Source: Paractinoplanes durhamensis
GTDB lineage: Bacteria; Actinomycetota; Actinomycetes; Mycobacteriales; Micromonosporaceae
Direction of reading: 5' to 3'
Length of the DNA: 64,000 nt
Assembly: GCF_016862175.1 (NCBI RefSeq)
Contig: NZ_BOML01000022.1
Location: 124,001 to 188,000, forward strand
The notes under the pieces: model-generated
What the model saw: only the letters and a program-made list of their open reading frames with translations
Databases searched by the model: none
What the model was told of the DNA's origin: nothing
Part shown: one piece after another, positions 43,552-52,574 of the stretch
How positions within the stretch are numbered: the first letter of the stretch is position 1
Layout of the letters: each line of letters begins with the position of its first letter
Program-made: the position numbers and the translations under genes

Positions 43552-45063
43552 GTGACCTCATCGGCGAACTCGACGAAGTCGTCGGAGCTGGCCCGGATCG
43601 CCGCCGAGGCGGCCGGCACCTACTTCTCCTCGGTGCAGTTCACCCTGACCCACGGGCCGCTGCCGATGACCACGCTGGGCGCCGAGCCGGACAAGGAGGA
43701 CCCGAACAGCTGGCCGACCGACTTCTGCCACTTCTCCGCGGCCGGGCTGTCGGTGTCCACGTCGATCTGGCCGTCGGCGATGTCGGCGTTCAGCGGGCGG
43801 GTGCAGATCGGTCCGGACGAGCTCGCCGAGCAGCCCGACACGTACGCATATTCCGGTTATGCCGTGCCGAACCCCGGGTTCCTCAACCAGTCGACCCGCA
43901 AGGTCGAGGTGCTCATCACGCTCGGCACCGCGCACTGGTCGCCGACCTACCGGGAAACGCTCATGCAGGCGCTGATCATCGAGAAGCTCACCGGGCTGGC
44001 CGCCGAGCGGGGTTCGCCGGTGCTGCACCTGCACACCCCGGTCGCGCCGGTGCCGCTGAGCGTCCGATCCCAGCGTGGTGACGGGTCGAGCGAGCGGCTG
44101 CGCGACGCGATCGGGCCGTGCCTGCGCTTCTCGATCGGGGTGGATCCGCAGATGTCCGCGGCCCGGCTCGACTTCGAGACCGAGCTGGCGGCGCTGGCCG
44201 AGGAATACGGCTTCGGCCTCAAGATCGACGATCAACGGCTTCATCGCGTACGCGGTGAGTGGTTCACGATTCGCGGGTTCGACCGGGAGCGCCACCGCCA
44301 GGCCCGCGGCCGGCTGTTCCCGGAGGCGCCGGTGCACACCCCGCGGCGGGCGGTCATCGCGAGCATCGTCGGCCCGTCCCGCACCGGGACGACCGCGGCG
44401 ACGGTGGCGGCGTTGCGGGCCCGGGGGATCGGGGTGCTGGCCGCCTCCATCTCCAGCATGCGCAAGACGACGTTCATCAACCTGATCCTGCCGGTCGCCG
44501 CCGACGCCCCCGGCACGTCCGGGGCGTGGACCGGCAGCTGGCTCGACGCGCTGCCCTGGCTGAGCTCGGTGGCGGGCGGCACCGACGATCGTTCGGCGGC
44601 CGCGGACGGCTCGATCGCCGACTGGAAGGTGGCGGTGAGCCCGGTGATGCGCTGCACCTACCCGCCGTCGAGCCAGCAGACCGGGGCGACCACGACCGGC
44701 CGGGTGCCCTACCCGATCTGGCTGTGGTGGCAGCTCCCGCACCGCACCGTCGACACGCCCGCCCTGCTGGCCGAGGTGCAGGCCGCGATGGAGCCGCACA
44801 CCCGGCGGTGCGAGATCGCCTACGCCCAGTCGCGGCTGTGCCGGGGCGACGTCGTCCGGGGCCGGGCCAAGCTGATCGTGATGCTCTCCCAGGAGCACCG
44901 CGACCACGCGGCGGTGCAGCGCCTGCTGACCGACGCCACCGAGGCGGCCCAGCTGCGCATCCGGGAATGGATCCCGACCGTCGGCGGGGTCGACCCGAGC
45001 AAGGTGCGGCTGCGGTTGTCGCCGCGGGAGCGCTGGCTGACCTACGCCGACATCTCGGCCTGA
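43552..45063 (+). CDS. Unrecognised cytosolic partner protein of the two-gene operon
   Basis: A 503-residue protein from GTG 43552, one base after the previous stop. No membrane helix. The N-terminal third is strand-rich. A central segment, VGPSRTGTTAATVAALRARG (about 270), resembles a P-loop but lacks the lysine. A nearby GVLAASISSMRKTTFINLI segment could be an ACT-like strand-helix unit. Neither assignment is secure. Operon partnership with a membrane protein suggests a cytosolic module of one system. Confidence 0.72.
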   Translation: MTSSANSTKSSELARIAAEAAGTYFSSVQFTLTHGPLPMTTLGAEPDKEDPNSWPTDFCHFSAAGLSVSTSIWPSAMSAFSGRVQIGPDELAEQPDTYAYSGYAVPNPGFLNQSTRKVEVLITLGTAHWSPTYRETLMQALIIEKLTGLAAERGSPVLHLHTPVAPVPLSVRSQRGDGSSERLRDAIGPCLRFSIGVDPQMSAARLDFETELAALAEEYGFGLKIDDQRLHRVRGEWFTIRGFDRERHRQARGRLFPEAPVHTPRRAVIASIVGPSRTGTTAATVAALRARGIGVLAASISSMRKTTFINLILPVAADAPGTSGAWTGSWLDALPWLSSVAGGTDDRSAAADGSIADWKVAVSPVMRCTYPPSSQQTGATTTGRVPYPIWLWWQLPHRTVDTPALLAEVQAAMEPHTRRCEIAYAQSRLCRGDVVRGRAKLIVMLSQEHRDHAAVQRLLTDATEAAQLRIREWIPTVGGVDPSKVRLRLSPRERWLTYADISA

Positions 45064-45070
45064 AGCTTTT

Positions 45071-46105
45071 TCAGAGCCAGCCGGCGCGGCGCAGCACCCA
45101 GTACAGGACGGCCGCGCTGAGCAGCATGAACAACATGATGCTCGGGTAGCCGTAGCGCCAGGTCAGCTCGGGCATGTTCGGGAAGTTCATGCCGTAGACG
45201 CCGGCGATCGCGGTGATCAGCGCGGCGATCGCCGCCCACGAGGCGATCTTGCGCATGTCGTCGTTCTGCTCCACCGTCAGCTGGGTGAGCCGGGCCTGCA
45301 GGAGGGCGTTGACCACGTCGTCGAACGCGGCGACCTGCTCGACCGCGGCGGCGTGGTGGTCGGCGACGTCGCCGAAGTAGCGGCGGACCTCCTTGGGCAG
45401 GTCGGCGAACTCCTTGCCGGCCAGGGCGGCGAGCGGCCGATGGAGCGGGAGCACCGCCGCCTTGAACTTCATCAGCTGCCGTTTGAGCTGGTAGATCTGC
45501 TCGACCGTGACCGGCGACCCGGACGCGAAAACGGCCGCTTCGATTCCGTCGAGGTCGGTCTGGATGGCCGCGGCGATCTCGACGTAGTCGTCGACGAGCC
45601 GGTCCAGGATCGCGTGCACCACCGACCACGGGCTCCCCGCGTCGAGTGTGCTGTGGTCCAGAACGGTGCCCTGCCGCACGGTGATCACGAAGTGCGGCCC
45701 GACGAAGACCCGGATGAAACCGGTGCTGACGATCTCACTGGTCGCGGTGATCTGCTCATGATCGACATATTGGGCGGAACGTACGACGAGGAACACCACG
45801 TCGTCGTATCGCTCGATCTTCACCCGCTGCTCGCGCTGCAGAATGTCCTCGACCGTCAGCGGATGCAGCCCGAACACGTCGGCGACCCGGGTGAGCGCGG
45901 CCTCGGTGGGCTCGTGCAGGCTGAGCCGGACGAACGCGCCCTCCCGTTCCTGGGCCGCGGCATACAGCCGGGCCAGGTCGGCGGCCGACCCCGGGCTCTC
46001 GACCGCGACCCCGTCGACGAACAGGTCGCAGCCCACGATCGCGGTGTGGTCGGCCCGCCGCCAGCCGGCCGGCCGGGGCGGTTCCCAGGTGCGTCGGGCG
46101 TCCAA
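45071..46105 (-). CDS. corA: CorA-family divalent metal transporter
   Basis: A 344-residue protein with a cytosolic funnel domain and two C-terminal membrane helices. The diagnostic GMN sits at 305-307 (YGMNFPNMPE). The preceding long helix (LTVEQNDDMRKIASWAAIAAL) and short C-terminal tail are typical. It forms a pentameric channel for Mg2+, or Co2+/Ni2+ in some members. Start TTG 46105 is the best that covers the family N-terminus. A weak hairpin separates it from the upstream 226-residue gene. Confidence 0.93.
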   Translation of the reverse strand: MDARRTWEPPRPAGWRRADHTAIVGCDLFVDGVAVESPGSAADLARLYAAAQEREGAFVRLSLHEPTEAALTRVADVFGLHPLTVEDILQREQRVKIERYDDVVFLVVRSAQYVDHEQITATSEIVSTGFIRVFVGPHFVITVRQGTVLDHSTLDAGSPWSVVHAILDRLVDDYVEIAAAIQTDLDGIEAAVFASGSPVTVEQIYQLKRQLMKFKAAVLPLHRPLAALAGKEFADLPKEVRRYFGDVADHHAAAVEQVAAFDDVVNALLQARLTQLTVEQNDDMRKIASWAAIAALITAIAGVYGMNFPNMPELTWRYGYPSIMLFMLLSAAVLYWVLRRAGWL

Positions 46106-46124
46106 GATTCACGTCACCCCCCGG

Positions 46125-46149
46125 CCGGAGCCTACTGCCCCTGCTCCGG
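46125..46149 (-). terminator. Weak hairpin between the 226-residue gene and corA
   Basis: A 7-bp perfect stem (CCGGAGC / GCTCCGG) with an 11-nt loop, five bases after the stop of the minus-strand gene at 46154. No U tract. It may attenuate readthrough into corA. Confidence 0.4.
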
Positions 46150-46153
46150 AGGA

Positions 46154-46834
46154 TCAGTCCAGGTCGGGCTCGGTTTCGGTGAACACCATCGGCTCGACCA
46201 GGACCCGGCCGCGGAAGAGGTAGGCCGGGGCGACGACGAAGGTCACCGGGCCGTCCGGCGCACAACCGGCCCAGGGCCGGCCGGCGCCCTCGGCGAGCGG
46301 CTCACCGCGCGGCACGTCCTCGGCGAACGTGGCCTGCCGGGTGGTGCCGGCGAGTCCCACGGCCAGGCGGCGGGCCTGCCCGCAGGCCCCCTCGACCGCG
46401 CGGCGCTCCGGGTCGGCGAGCTCGTCCCCGTCGCCGCGCAGCCAGTCGGCGACGTCCTGCTCGTCGGCGTTCCCGGCGATCGTGAGCCGGACCAGCTCGC
46501 GGACCATCCGGGCCTGCGCCACCGGGCCGTCGGCCCCCGGGCGCGCGCCCCGGACCCGGGCCCAGCGCAGCCGGGCCAGCTGGCGCAGCCGCTGCGTGAC
46601 GAGGCTCCGGTAGAGGTCGGCGAGGTTGTCGTGCACCAGGTCTTCCTCGTCGGAGCCGCCGGAGAGGGCGAGGACACGGGTGCGCAGGTTCGCCACCTCG
46701 TCCCGCAGCTCCGCCAGTTCCTTGGCCTCGTCGGGCACCTCGACGATCGGTGGCGGCGCGGCCGGTGCCGGCAGACCGAGCAACCGGGCACGGGTGTCGG
46801 CAGCGGCCGCGATGGCGCGAAACCAGCGGAACAC
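46154..46834 (-). CDS. Hypothetical protein with short coiled coil, downstream of the Hsp70 frame
   Basis: A 226-residue protein from GTG 46834, with AGGAGG just before it. A short coiled coil at about 35-60 (EAKELAELRDEVANLRTRVL) is followed by a helical middle and a strand-rich end. No family recognised. It begins 16 bp after the Hsp70 frame stops, so it belongs to the same operon. Coiled coil plus Hsp70 adjacency would suit a nucleotide-exchange or adaptor role, but GrpE motifs are absent. Confidence 0.7.
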   Translation of the reverse strand: MFRWFRAIAAAADTRARLLGLPAPAAPPPIVEVPDEAKELAELRDEVANLRTRVLALSGGSDEEDLVHDNLADLYRSLVTQRLRQLARLRWARVRGARPGADGPVAQARMVRELVRLTIAGNADEQDVADWLRGDGDELADPERRAVEGACGQARRLAVGLAGTTRQATFAEDVPRGEPLAEGAGRPWAGCAPDGPVTFVVAPAYLFRGRVLVEPMVFTETEPDLD

Positions 46835-46850
46835 GAGCTCCTCCTACTGT

Positions 46851-48818
46851 TCAGACCAGGCCGAGGGCTTCGGCCTGCTCCGGGTCGTCGACCGGCAGGT
46901 CGATCCGGGTCGTGGTCCCGGTGTCGAGGTCGGTCGCCGTGGCCATGATGGTGGTGTCGCCGAACACCAGGTCGAGTCGCACCTTCCGGTCGGCCGGCGG
47001 CCGCCCGACACTGTGGCTGATGTCGATGGAGATCTCGCCGAGCTTCTCGACGCCGGCCTCGGTGACGTACTGCGGGTCGCGGTCGCGACTGGCGAAGAAC
47101 GTCACCTGCAGCGTGGGAGTCTCGGCCGAGGACGGGGTGAGTATCTTGCGATACGGCTGATCGCGCTGGACCGCCTGGGATCGGCGCACGGCGATCTGGA
47201 ACCGGTCCCGGACCAGTTTCTGCCCGTCCGGCCCGAAGATGCCTTGGTGCCGGTTGTCCTCCGTGCCCTCCCGGAATCGCAGCGCCATCTGGAATCCGTA
47301 GGTCAGCTTCGCGCGGCGCTCGGTGATGAGGTCCGGGTCGTAGCAGAAGTGCACCGCGCCGTGCACCACCGCCTCGCGCGGCTCGGTCGGCCTGGCGACC
47401 TTCGCCCGGCCCTTGAGCGCGTGGCTGATCCGGGCGTGCAGGTAGTCACTGACCGAGAACCCGCCGACCAGCAGCACGGTGACGGGCTCGCCGGCGACCT
47501 GCTCGCTCAGCTCGTCGAAGGCGCGCCGGACCAGGACGACGATGGGGTCGATGACCGCGTCGAACAACGTCTGCGCCTGCTCGGCGGTGACGAGCAGAGT
47601 GCGTAGGTCGTCGTTGGCCGCCGCGGTCAGCCGGTGTCGCACCGGCCTCGGCAGCAGCTTCCACAACGCGTCCGGGATGCCGATGCTGGTGTCGCCGGAG
47701 ATCACCGGCCGCCCGCCGTCGCCGGTGGCCACGCCCACGTGCCGCTTTTCCTCCTCCCAGTTGTTCTCCACCGCGTTGAGCAGGTTGCCGTGCTCCCGCT
47801 CCAACTGGTCGAACACGTCGGGGGCGAGCTGCTGCCGCAACAGCGTCTGGCGGAAAGCCTGGTTGATGAACTGCGAGCCGAGTGCCGCCCCGGTGCTGCC
47901 GGCCCCGATCTCGGCCAGCCGGAGCCGTCCCCCGTCCATGGTGAAGGCGAAGGCGGAGATGTCGATCGTGCCGCCGCCACAGTCGACGATCATGAACCGC
48001 TGCTCGCCGTCGGTCCGCCAGCTCTTGCCCGGGTTCAGCCGCCCCGCGTCCAGGACGCAGTAGAGGGCGGCGGTCTCCGGCTCGATCGCGATGACCACCT
48101 GGTCGCCGCGGCCGAGCCCGGCCTCCACGGCCGCGTCGCGCATCGTCTGCTTCTGCGCGTCGGACCAGATCGCCGGCACCGTGATGCACCACTGGATGTC
48201 CGCCATGGTCAGGCCGGTTTCCTTCGTCACCGCCGTCACCGCGTGCTTGCGCATCTGCTCCAGGGTCGAAGCGATGAACCGGCGCACCAGCCGGTCCCGG
48301 CCGAGGTCGACGATTCCGTCGCGGCGGGCCACCTCCCTGCTGGTCGGCCGGCCGGCCAGGGCCATCTTGAAGGCGTACGCGTAGCCGTGCAGGCCGAGTT
48401 CCTCCCGTTTGTACGCTGAGCTCAGCCACCACAGCTCGTGGGCCTCGTAACCCCAGGCCACCGGCCGGTTCTGCTCGTCGACCACCAGTGCGGACAGGTC
48501 CTTGATCGAGCTGCCGGGTGCCTTGGGCCAGTTCCGCCGGTGCAGGATCTGGCGGTTGCGCGGGTCGTCGTTCTCCGGGCTGACCAGCGTCCACGCGAAG
48601 CCGCTGCCGTGCGTGCCGAAGTCGATCGCGACGACGACCTTGGCCTTGCCGTTCCGGCTCGGCCTCGGCCTCCGGGGCCGCGGTCGGCCGGTGCCCGGGC
48701 GGGAGCCGGAGGTCGGCGGGCACGTCGTGGTGCTCCGCCACCGAGGCTTGCTCCGGCTCCGGTGCGTGGACGCGCGCCGGAGCCGGCAATGCCGCCCGGC
48801 CGGCCGGTGGTCCGGCAC
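46851..48818 (-). CDS. Hsp70/actin-fold ATPase module, apparently the frameshifted continuation of the upstream ORF
   Basis: From about 48655 down, this frame encodes a roughly 600-residue Hsp70-like protein of the HSPA12 type: VVVAIDFGTHGSGFAW (phosphate 1), EPETAALYC, VDCGGGTIDISAF (phosphate 2) and LLVGGFSVSDYL (adenosine). Only GTG 48818 can start this frame, and the first 55 codons it adds are Arg/Pro-rich with shadow-like composition. No start codon lies near the true domain edge. The trypsin-ATPase-TPR ORF runs in the other frame exactly up to this point and its natural linker (PTAAPEAEAEPE) abuts it. A +1 shift near 48650 would fuse the two. Sequencing error, mutation or programmed shift cannot be told apart here. 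Confidence 0.8.
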   Translation of the reverse strand: MPDHRPAGRHCRLRRASTHRSRSKPRWRSTTTCPPTSGSRPGTGRPRPRRPRPSRNGKAKVVVAIDFGTHGSGFAWTLVSPENDDPRNRQILHRRNWPKAPGSSIKDLSALVVDEQNRPVAWGYEAHELWWLSSAYKREELGLHGYAYAFKMALAGRPTSREVARRDGIVDLGRDRLVRRFIASTLEQMRKHAVTAVTKETGLTMADIQWCITVPAIWSDAQKQTMRDAAVEAGLGRGDQVVIAIEPETAALYCVLDAGRLNPGKSWRTDGEQRFMIVDCGGGTIDISAFAFTMDGGRLRLAEIGAGSTGAALGSQFINQAFRQTLLRQQLAPDVFDQLEREHGNLLNAVENNWEEEKRHVGVATGDGGRPVISGDTSIGIPDALWKLLPRPVRHRLTAAANDDLRTLLVTAEQAQTLFDAVIDPIVVLVRRAFDELSEQVAGEPVTVLLVGGFSVSDYLHARISHALKGRAKVARPTEPREAVVHGAVHFCYDPDLITERRAKLTYGFQMALRFREGTEDNRHQGIFGPDGQKLVRDRFQIAVRRSQAVQRDQPYRKILTPSSAETPTLQVTFFASRDRDPQYVTEAGVEKLGEISIDISHSVGRPPADRKVRLDLVFGDTTIMATATDLDTGTTTRIDLPVDDPEQAEALGLV

Positions 48819-51800
48819 CGAGCTCCTCCTCCAGCTCGCGGATGTTCTGGTCCAGCTCGTCCACCTCGTCCTCGTCGTCGTCGATCGGCATGACGCCGAG
48901 CAGGTCGGCGCGTGCCTGCCGGAAATCGGTCAGCGCCTCGGCCGGCCGGTCGTACGCGCGGAGGAGCTTGCCCCGCACCGACAGTGCCTGCGACCGCACC
49001 CGGAGGCTCGCGTCGCCGCCGGTCAGCTCGACGAGCCGGCCGGCGTTCCGGACCGCGTTGCCGGCGGCCCGCAGCGCGTCCTCGTCCCGATCGGACATCC
49101 CCAGCGCGAGCATCTCGCCGATCTCGGTATCGACCAGCTGGGCGAGGAACCGCTCCGGCTCGTCCGCGGCCAGGACCTCGTAGGCGCGGCGGGCCTCGAC
49201 GGCCGGGCCGAGCGCGGCACTGTCGTCCTCAAGATGCTCGAACATCAGCTGGACCTTCTGGGTGAGTAGGTCGGCGATGACGGCCGCCCGGACCGGCGAT
49301 TCGATCCGGCGCAGCTTGGCGATCGCCTCGTCGAAGACGGCCGGCGCGTCGTCCGCGCGCTCGGCGTCGACGAGCGCGGCCGCGTGCACCGCGGCGGTGA
49401 TCGGCAGCATCGGCCAGTTGACGCCGGGGCGCTGGTGAAAGAGCTCGTCGGCGATGCCGGCGATGATCGACACCTCCCGCAGAACCTCGCCCTCCGGTTG
49501 CAGGACGGCCCAGATCAGGCTGTACATCACGTAGAAGAAGCCGTACAGCTCGGGCGCCTCGTCGTGGAGGCGGCGCATCCGGTCGACCGCCTCGCCGAGA
49601 TAGCGGGTGGCGATGTCCTCGTCATGATCCGCGAACGCCATCGCGGCCTGGAAACGCACCGTGGCGCTCTGCAGGCGGACCGGTTCGGCCGGCTGGTCCG
49701 GCAGGGCGTCCACCGCCTCGACCGCTTCGGCGGCGAACCGGAGCGCCGCCGGACCGTCGCCGGCCATGGCGTGCAGCAGGGCGAGCTGGCCGGTGTGCGC
49801 GGCGTAGTGGTGCGAGCCGGGCCCGCTCAGCTCCCGGGCCCGGGTCGATGCCCATTGCGCCCCGGCCAGGTCGCCCTGCATGAACGCCAGCATCGTCCGG
49901 ACCCCGAGGGTCTCCAGGGCGGCCGCCCTGGGCAGCAGGTCGATGTCGTCGATCGTGACGGCGAGCACCTGCATCGCCTGGATCGGCTCGGCCGCGGCCA
50001 TCAGCACCTGGGCCAGGATGTTCCGCGATTCGGCGAGGGTCGCGGCGAAGCGGTCCGGGTCGGCGGACTCCTGGATGGCGTCCTCGATCGCGCGCACCGC
50101 CCGCTGGGCCGAGTCCAGGGCGCCCTCGACGTTGCCGACCGAGATCCGGACCAGCGACTGGGACCCGAGGATCTTGCCGAGCTGCTGGTGCCGGCCCACC
50201 GCCGGGAGCCGGCCGGTGAAGCTCATCATCCGGGCGGAGAGCGGCAGCGCCGCGTCCGGCTGACCGGCGAAGAGCCGGGCCCGGGTCGCCTTCTGCAGCA
50301 GTTCGATCAGGGCGTCCTGGTCCTGCCCTTCCTCGGCGGCCTGCGCGGCCTGCTCGTAGACCGCCGCCGCCAGGGCCTGCATCCGGCTCCCGAGCGGGAA
50401 CTCGATCCCCGCGGCCTCGACCGCCGCGGCCGGCACCCGGGCCACTGACAGGGCCGCGGCGACCCGGTCCGGCAGCGCGTCGGTGGCCGGGTCGGGTGCG
50501 GCCGAGTTGAGCGCGATCGCCTGCCCGACCAGGGCGGTGAGGTGTGCGGCGAGGATCCGCTCCAGCGCCGCGACGGCCTTGCTGCGGGCCGTCGGGTAGG
50601 GCGACCCGCACATGCGCAACAGGATCTCCAGCATCCGGGAGCGCTGCGCCGGGGCGTCCGCCACCACGAACAGCTCGTCGATCTTGCGGCTGTCCAGCAG
50701 CCGGCGCTCGACCAGCCGCTCGCCGAGCAGGTCGGGCTGCACCGGGGGCAGGAAGCCCTCGTCGGCATACAGCTCGGCCATCCGCTCGGCGATCCCGGTG
50801 GCCACCTCGACCTTGCGGGTCAGGCCGTGGGCGAGGGTCAGCAGCCGGCCCGCGTCGCCGGCCGAGTACGCGTCGACCACGGTGGCGATCGCGAAGCAGT
50901 CCTCCCGGGTGTCCGGGTTGCCGGTGAACTCGGCTAGGGCCGGCTCCCAGACCTTGTCGTCCTCGCGGAACAGCAGCTGGTCGAGCAACTCGTACGCCCG
51001 GGCGTCCGGGTCCGCCGGGCCCGCCGGGCCGGGGCCGTCCTGCAGGTCGGCGAGCGCCTGCGCGTGCACCAGCAGCGGGGTCGGGAAGGCGGCCAGCGGC
51101 CGGTCGCCGGCCGGCCGCTCGACGCCGCGCAGGGCGGCGAACGCGGCCGACGCCGTCGCGTAGTGCTCGGCCCGCTCGGCCGCGGTGAGCTCGTGCGCCT
51201 GCAGCCGCACCACCTCGGCCGGCTTCAGGTAACTGAGCTGCATGGCGGCCCGGAGCCGCTTGAGGAAGCGCTCCGCCGAGCGGACCAGGAACAGGATCCG
51301 GACCGGTTCCTTGCGGTCGGTGACCACCGCCGACTCGATGAACTTCGCGGCCGGCTCCGCGCTGTTGTCCATGTAGTCCTGCACCAGCAGCACCGGCATG
51401 CGCAGGTTGGCCAGGTCGGCGCCGGCCGGCTCGCTGCCGGTCTCGGTCGGCCCGGCGACCCAGCCGTCGGCGATCGCCCGCCGGCACAGCTCCGCCGCCG
51501 TCCGGCTCTTCCCGCTGCCGGCCGGGCCGGTGACCACCGCGAAGCTGACCCGGTCGGTGGGCCCGGCCAGCCATCCGGACAGCACGGCGAGCGCCTCCTC
51601 GCGGCCGATGAACGGCACCACCTGGTATTCCGCCCGCAGCGGCCGGATCCAGGAGGTCAGCAGGCTTTCCCGGAGGGCGGCGGTCATCATCGGCGCGAAG
51701 CTGCGGACCCGGATCGCCTGGCCGGAACCCATCCGGAAGGCGAGCAGGTTGCTGAGGTACTGCCGGGCGCTGCCGCTCTGCCAGTCCCGCGGCAGCGCGG

Positions 51801-52374
51801 GCCGCAGCCGCGGGTCGGCGAGGAGCAGGCTCACCGGCACCGCCTCCAGCCGGCGCCCGCCGAAGCCCCGGTGGTCGGCGACGATCACGCCGATGAGCAC
51901 GCCGCCGAGGGTGAACAGCGCCGCACCGGAGAAACCGGACCAGCCGGCCTCCTCGATCGGCGCCGAGGACATGACGTCGACCGAGATCATGTCGCGGGGG
52001 CCGGACAGCGGCGCGCTCGTCCCGCGGACCCCTTCCGGCCGGCGGTCCGCGGCCTCCCGCTGGACCCGCGGGAAGCCGGTGGTGAGGACCTCGACCGGCT
52101 CGTCGACGTCGGTGATCGCGATCGTCGGTGTCTCGTCGGTCTCGTCGGACTGCACCCGGAGCAGGGCCACGTCGAGCGCCTTGTCGCCGGGCCGGATGAT
52201 CTCGGCGACGGTGAGGTCGCCGCCGGTCAGCCGGGTGACCCGCAGACCGGCCGGGCCGTCGAGGCCGTCGAGCAGGTGCCGGGCGGTGACCACCAGACCG
52301 GGGGCGATCAGATATCCCGATCCCCGGCGGGGCTTGCCGGCGTCCAGGCTGACCTGCTCCGCACGCTGCGCCAT
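47446..52374 (-). CDS. Trypsin-like protease - AAA/STAND ATPase - TPR protein, 3' end out of frame with the Hsp70 module
   Basis: ATG 52374 has GGGAG at seven bases and starts 1642 codons, but only the first 1240 or so are coherent. Residues 15-190 are a trypsin-like protease with His33 (VTARHLL), Asp68 (DVALLRV) and Ser149 (WSGFSGAAL). From about 250 there is an ATPase: FIGREEAL, then Walker A GPAGSGKS (283-290) and LLVQDYMDN as Walker B. A long helical TPR-like region follows to about 1180, then an acidic/Pro linker. Beyond 48655 this frame is a shadow of the Hsp70 frame. Domain order fits NTP-dependent conflict systems in which a protease is released by a STAND switch. A Trypco2-like gene is divergent, 200 bp away. 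Confidence 0.82.
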   Translation of the reverse strand: MAQRAEQVSLDAGKPRRGSGYLIAPGLVVTARHLLDGLDGPAGLRVTRLTGGDLTVAEIIRPGDKALDVALLRVQSDETDETPTIAITDVDEPVEVLTTGFPRVQREAADRRPEGVRGTSAPLSGPRDMISVDVMSSAPIEEAGWSGFSGAALFTLGGVLIGVIVADHRGFGGRRLEAVPVSLLLADPRLRPALPRDWQSGSARQYLSNLLAFRMGSGQAIRVRSFAPMMTAALRESLLTSWIRPLRAEYQVVPFIGREEALAVLSGWLAGPTDRVSFAVVTGPAGSGKSRTAAELCRRAIADGWVAGPTETGSEPAGADLANLRMPVLLVQDYMDNSAEPAAKFIESAVVTDRKEPVRILFLVRSAERFLKRLRAAMQLSYLKPAEVVRLQAHELTAAERAEHYATASAAFAALRGVERPAGDRPLAAFPTPLLVHAQALADLQDGPGPAGPADPDARAYELLDQLLFREDDKVWEPALAEFTGNPDTREDCFAIATVVDAYSAGDAGRLLTLAHGLTRKVEVATGIAERMAELYADEGFLPPVQPDLLGERLVERRLLDSRKIDELFVVADAPAQRSRMLEILLRMCGSPYPTARSKAVAALERILAAHLTALVGQAIALNSAAPDPATDALPDRVAAALSVARVPAAAVEAAGIEFPLGSRMQALAAAVYEQAAQAAEEGQDQDALIELLQKATRARLFAGQPDAALPLSARMMSFTGRLPAVGRHQQLGKILGSQSLVRISVGNVEGALDSAQRAVRAIEDAIQESADPDRFAATLAESRNILAQVLMAAAEPIQAMQVLAVTIDDIDLLPRAAALETLGVRTMLAFMQGDLAGAQWASTRARELSGPGSHHYAAHTGQLALLHAMAGDGPAALRFAAEAVEAVDALPDQPAEPVRLQSATVRFQAAMAFADHDEDIATRYLGEAVDRMRRLHDEAPELYGFFYVMYSLIWAVLQPEGEVLREVSIIAGIADELFHQRPGVNWPMLPITAAVHAAALVDAERADDAPAVFDEAIAKLRRIESPVRAAVIADLLTQKVQLMFEHLEDDSAALGPAVEARRAYEVLAADEPERFLAQLVDTEIGEMLALGMSDRDEDALRAAGNAVRNAGRLVELTGGDASLRVRSQALSVRGKLLRAYDRPAEALTDFRQARADLLGVMPIDDDEDEVDELDQNIRELEEELGAGPPAGRAALPAPARVHAPEPEQASVAEHHDVPADLRLPPGHRPTAAPEAEAEPERQGQGRRRDRLRHARQRLRVDAGQPGERRPAQPPDPAPAELAQGTRQLDQGPVRTGGRRAEPAGGLGLRGPRAVVAELSVQTGGTRPARLRVRLQDGPGRPADQQGGGPPRRNRRPRPGPAGAPVHRFDPGADAQARGDGGDEGNRPDHGGHPVVHHGAGDLVRRAEADDARRGRGGRARPRRPGGHRDRAGDRRPLLRPGRGAAEPGQELADRRRAAVHDRRLWRRHDRHLRLRLHHGRGTAPAGRDRGRQHRGGTRLAVHQPGFPPDAVAAAARPRRVRPVGAGARQPAQRGGEQLGGGKAARGRGHRRRRAAGDLRRHQHRHPGRVVEAAAEAGATPADRGGQRRPTHSARHRRAGADVVRRGHRPHRRPGPARLRRAERAGRRRARHRAAGRRVLGQ

Positions 52375-52574
52375 CACCACGCTCCCGGATCACTCTTGCG
52401 GCGGTGGCCGATCACTCAGAATCACCCTAGGGGCACCCCCGGGCAGAACACAGAGGACGCACCACCGGAATGCAATACACGTTCGGGCAAGTGCGCTGTC
52501 GCCGCCGTTCTGGGTACGATCCATCGCCGTTCCGAAATGGCTTATATCTTTCAATATGCACGTGGGGAGTCCGC

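Noticed and set aside
44360-44425. GPSRTGTT segment of the 503-residue protein as a functional P-loop
   Set aside because: It lacks the Walker A lysine, and no Walker B could be placed, so NTP binding is not supported.
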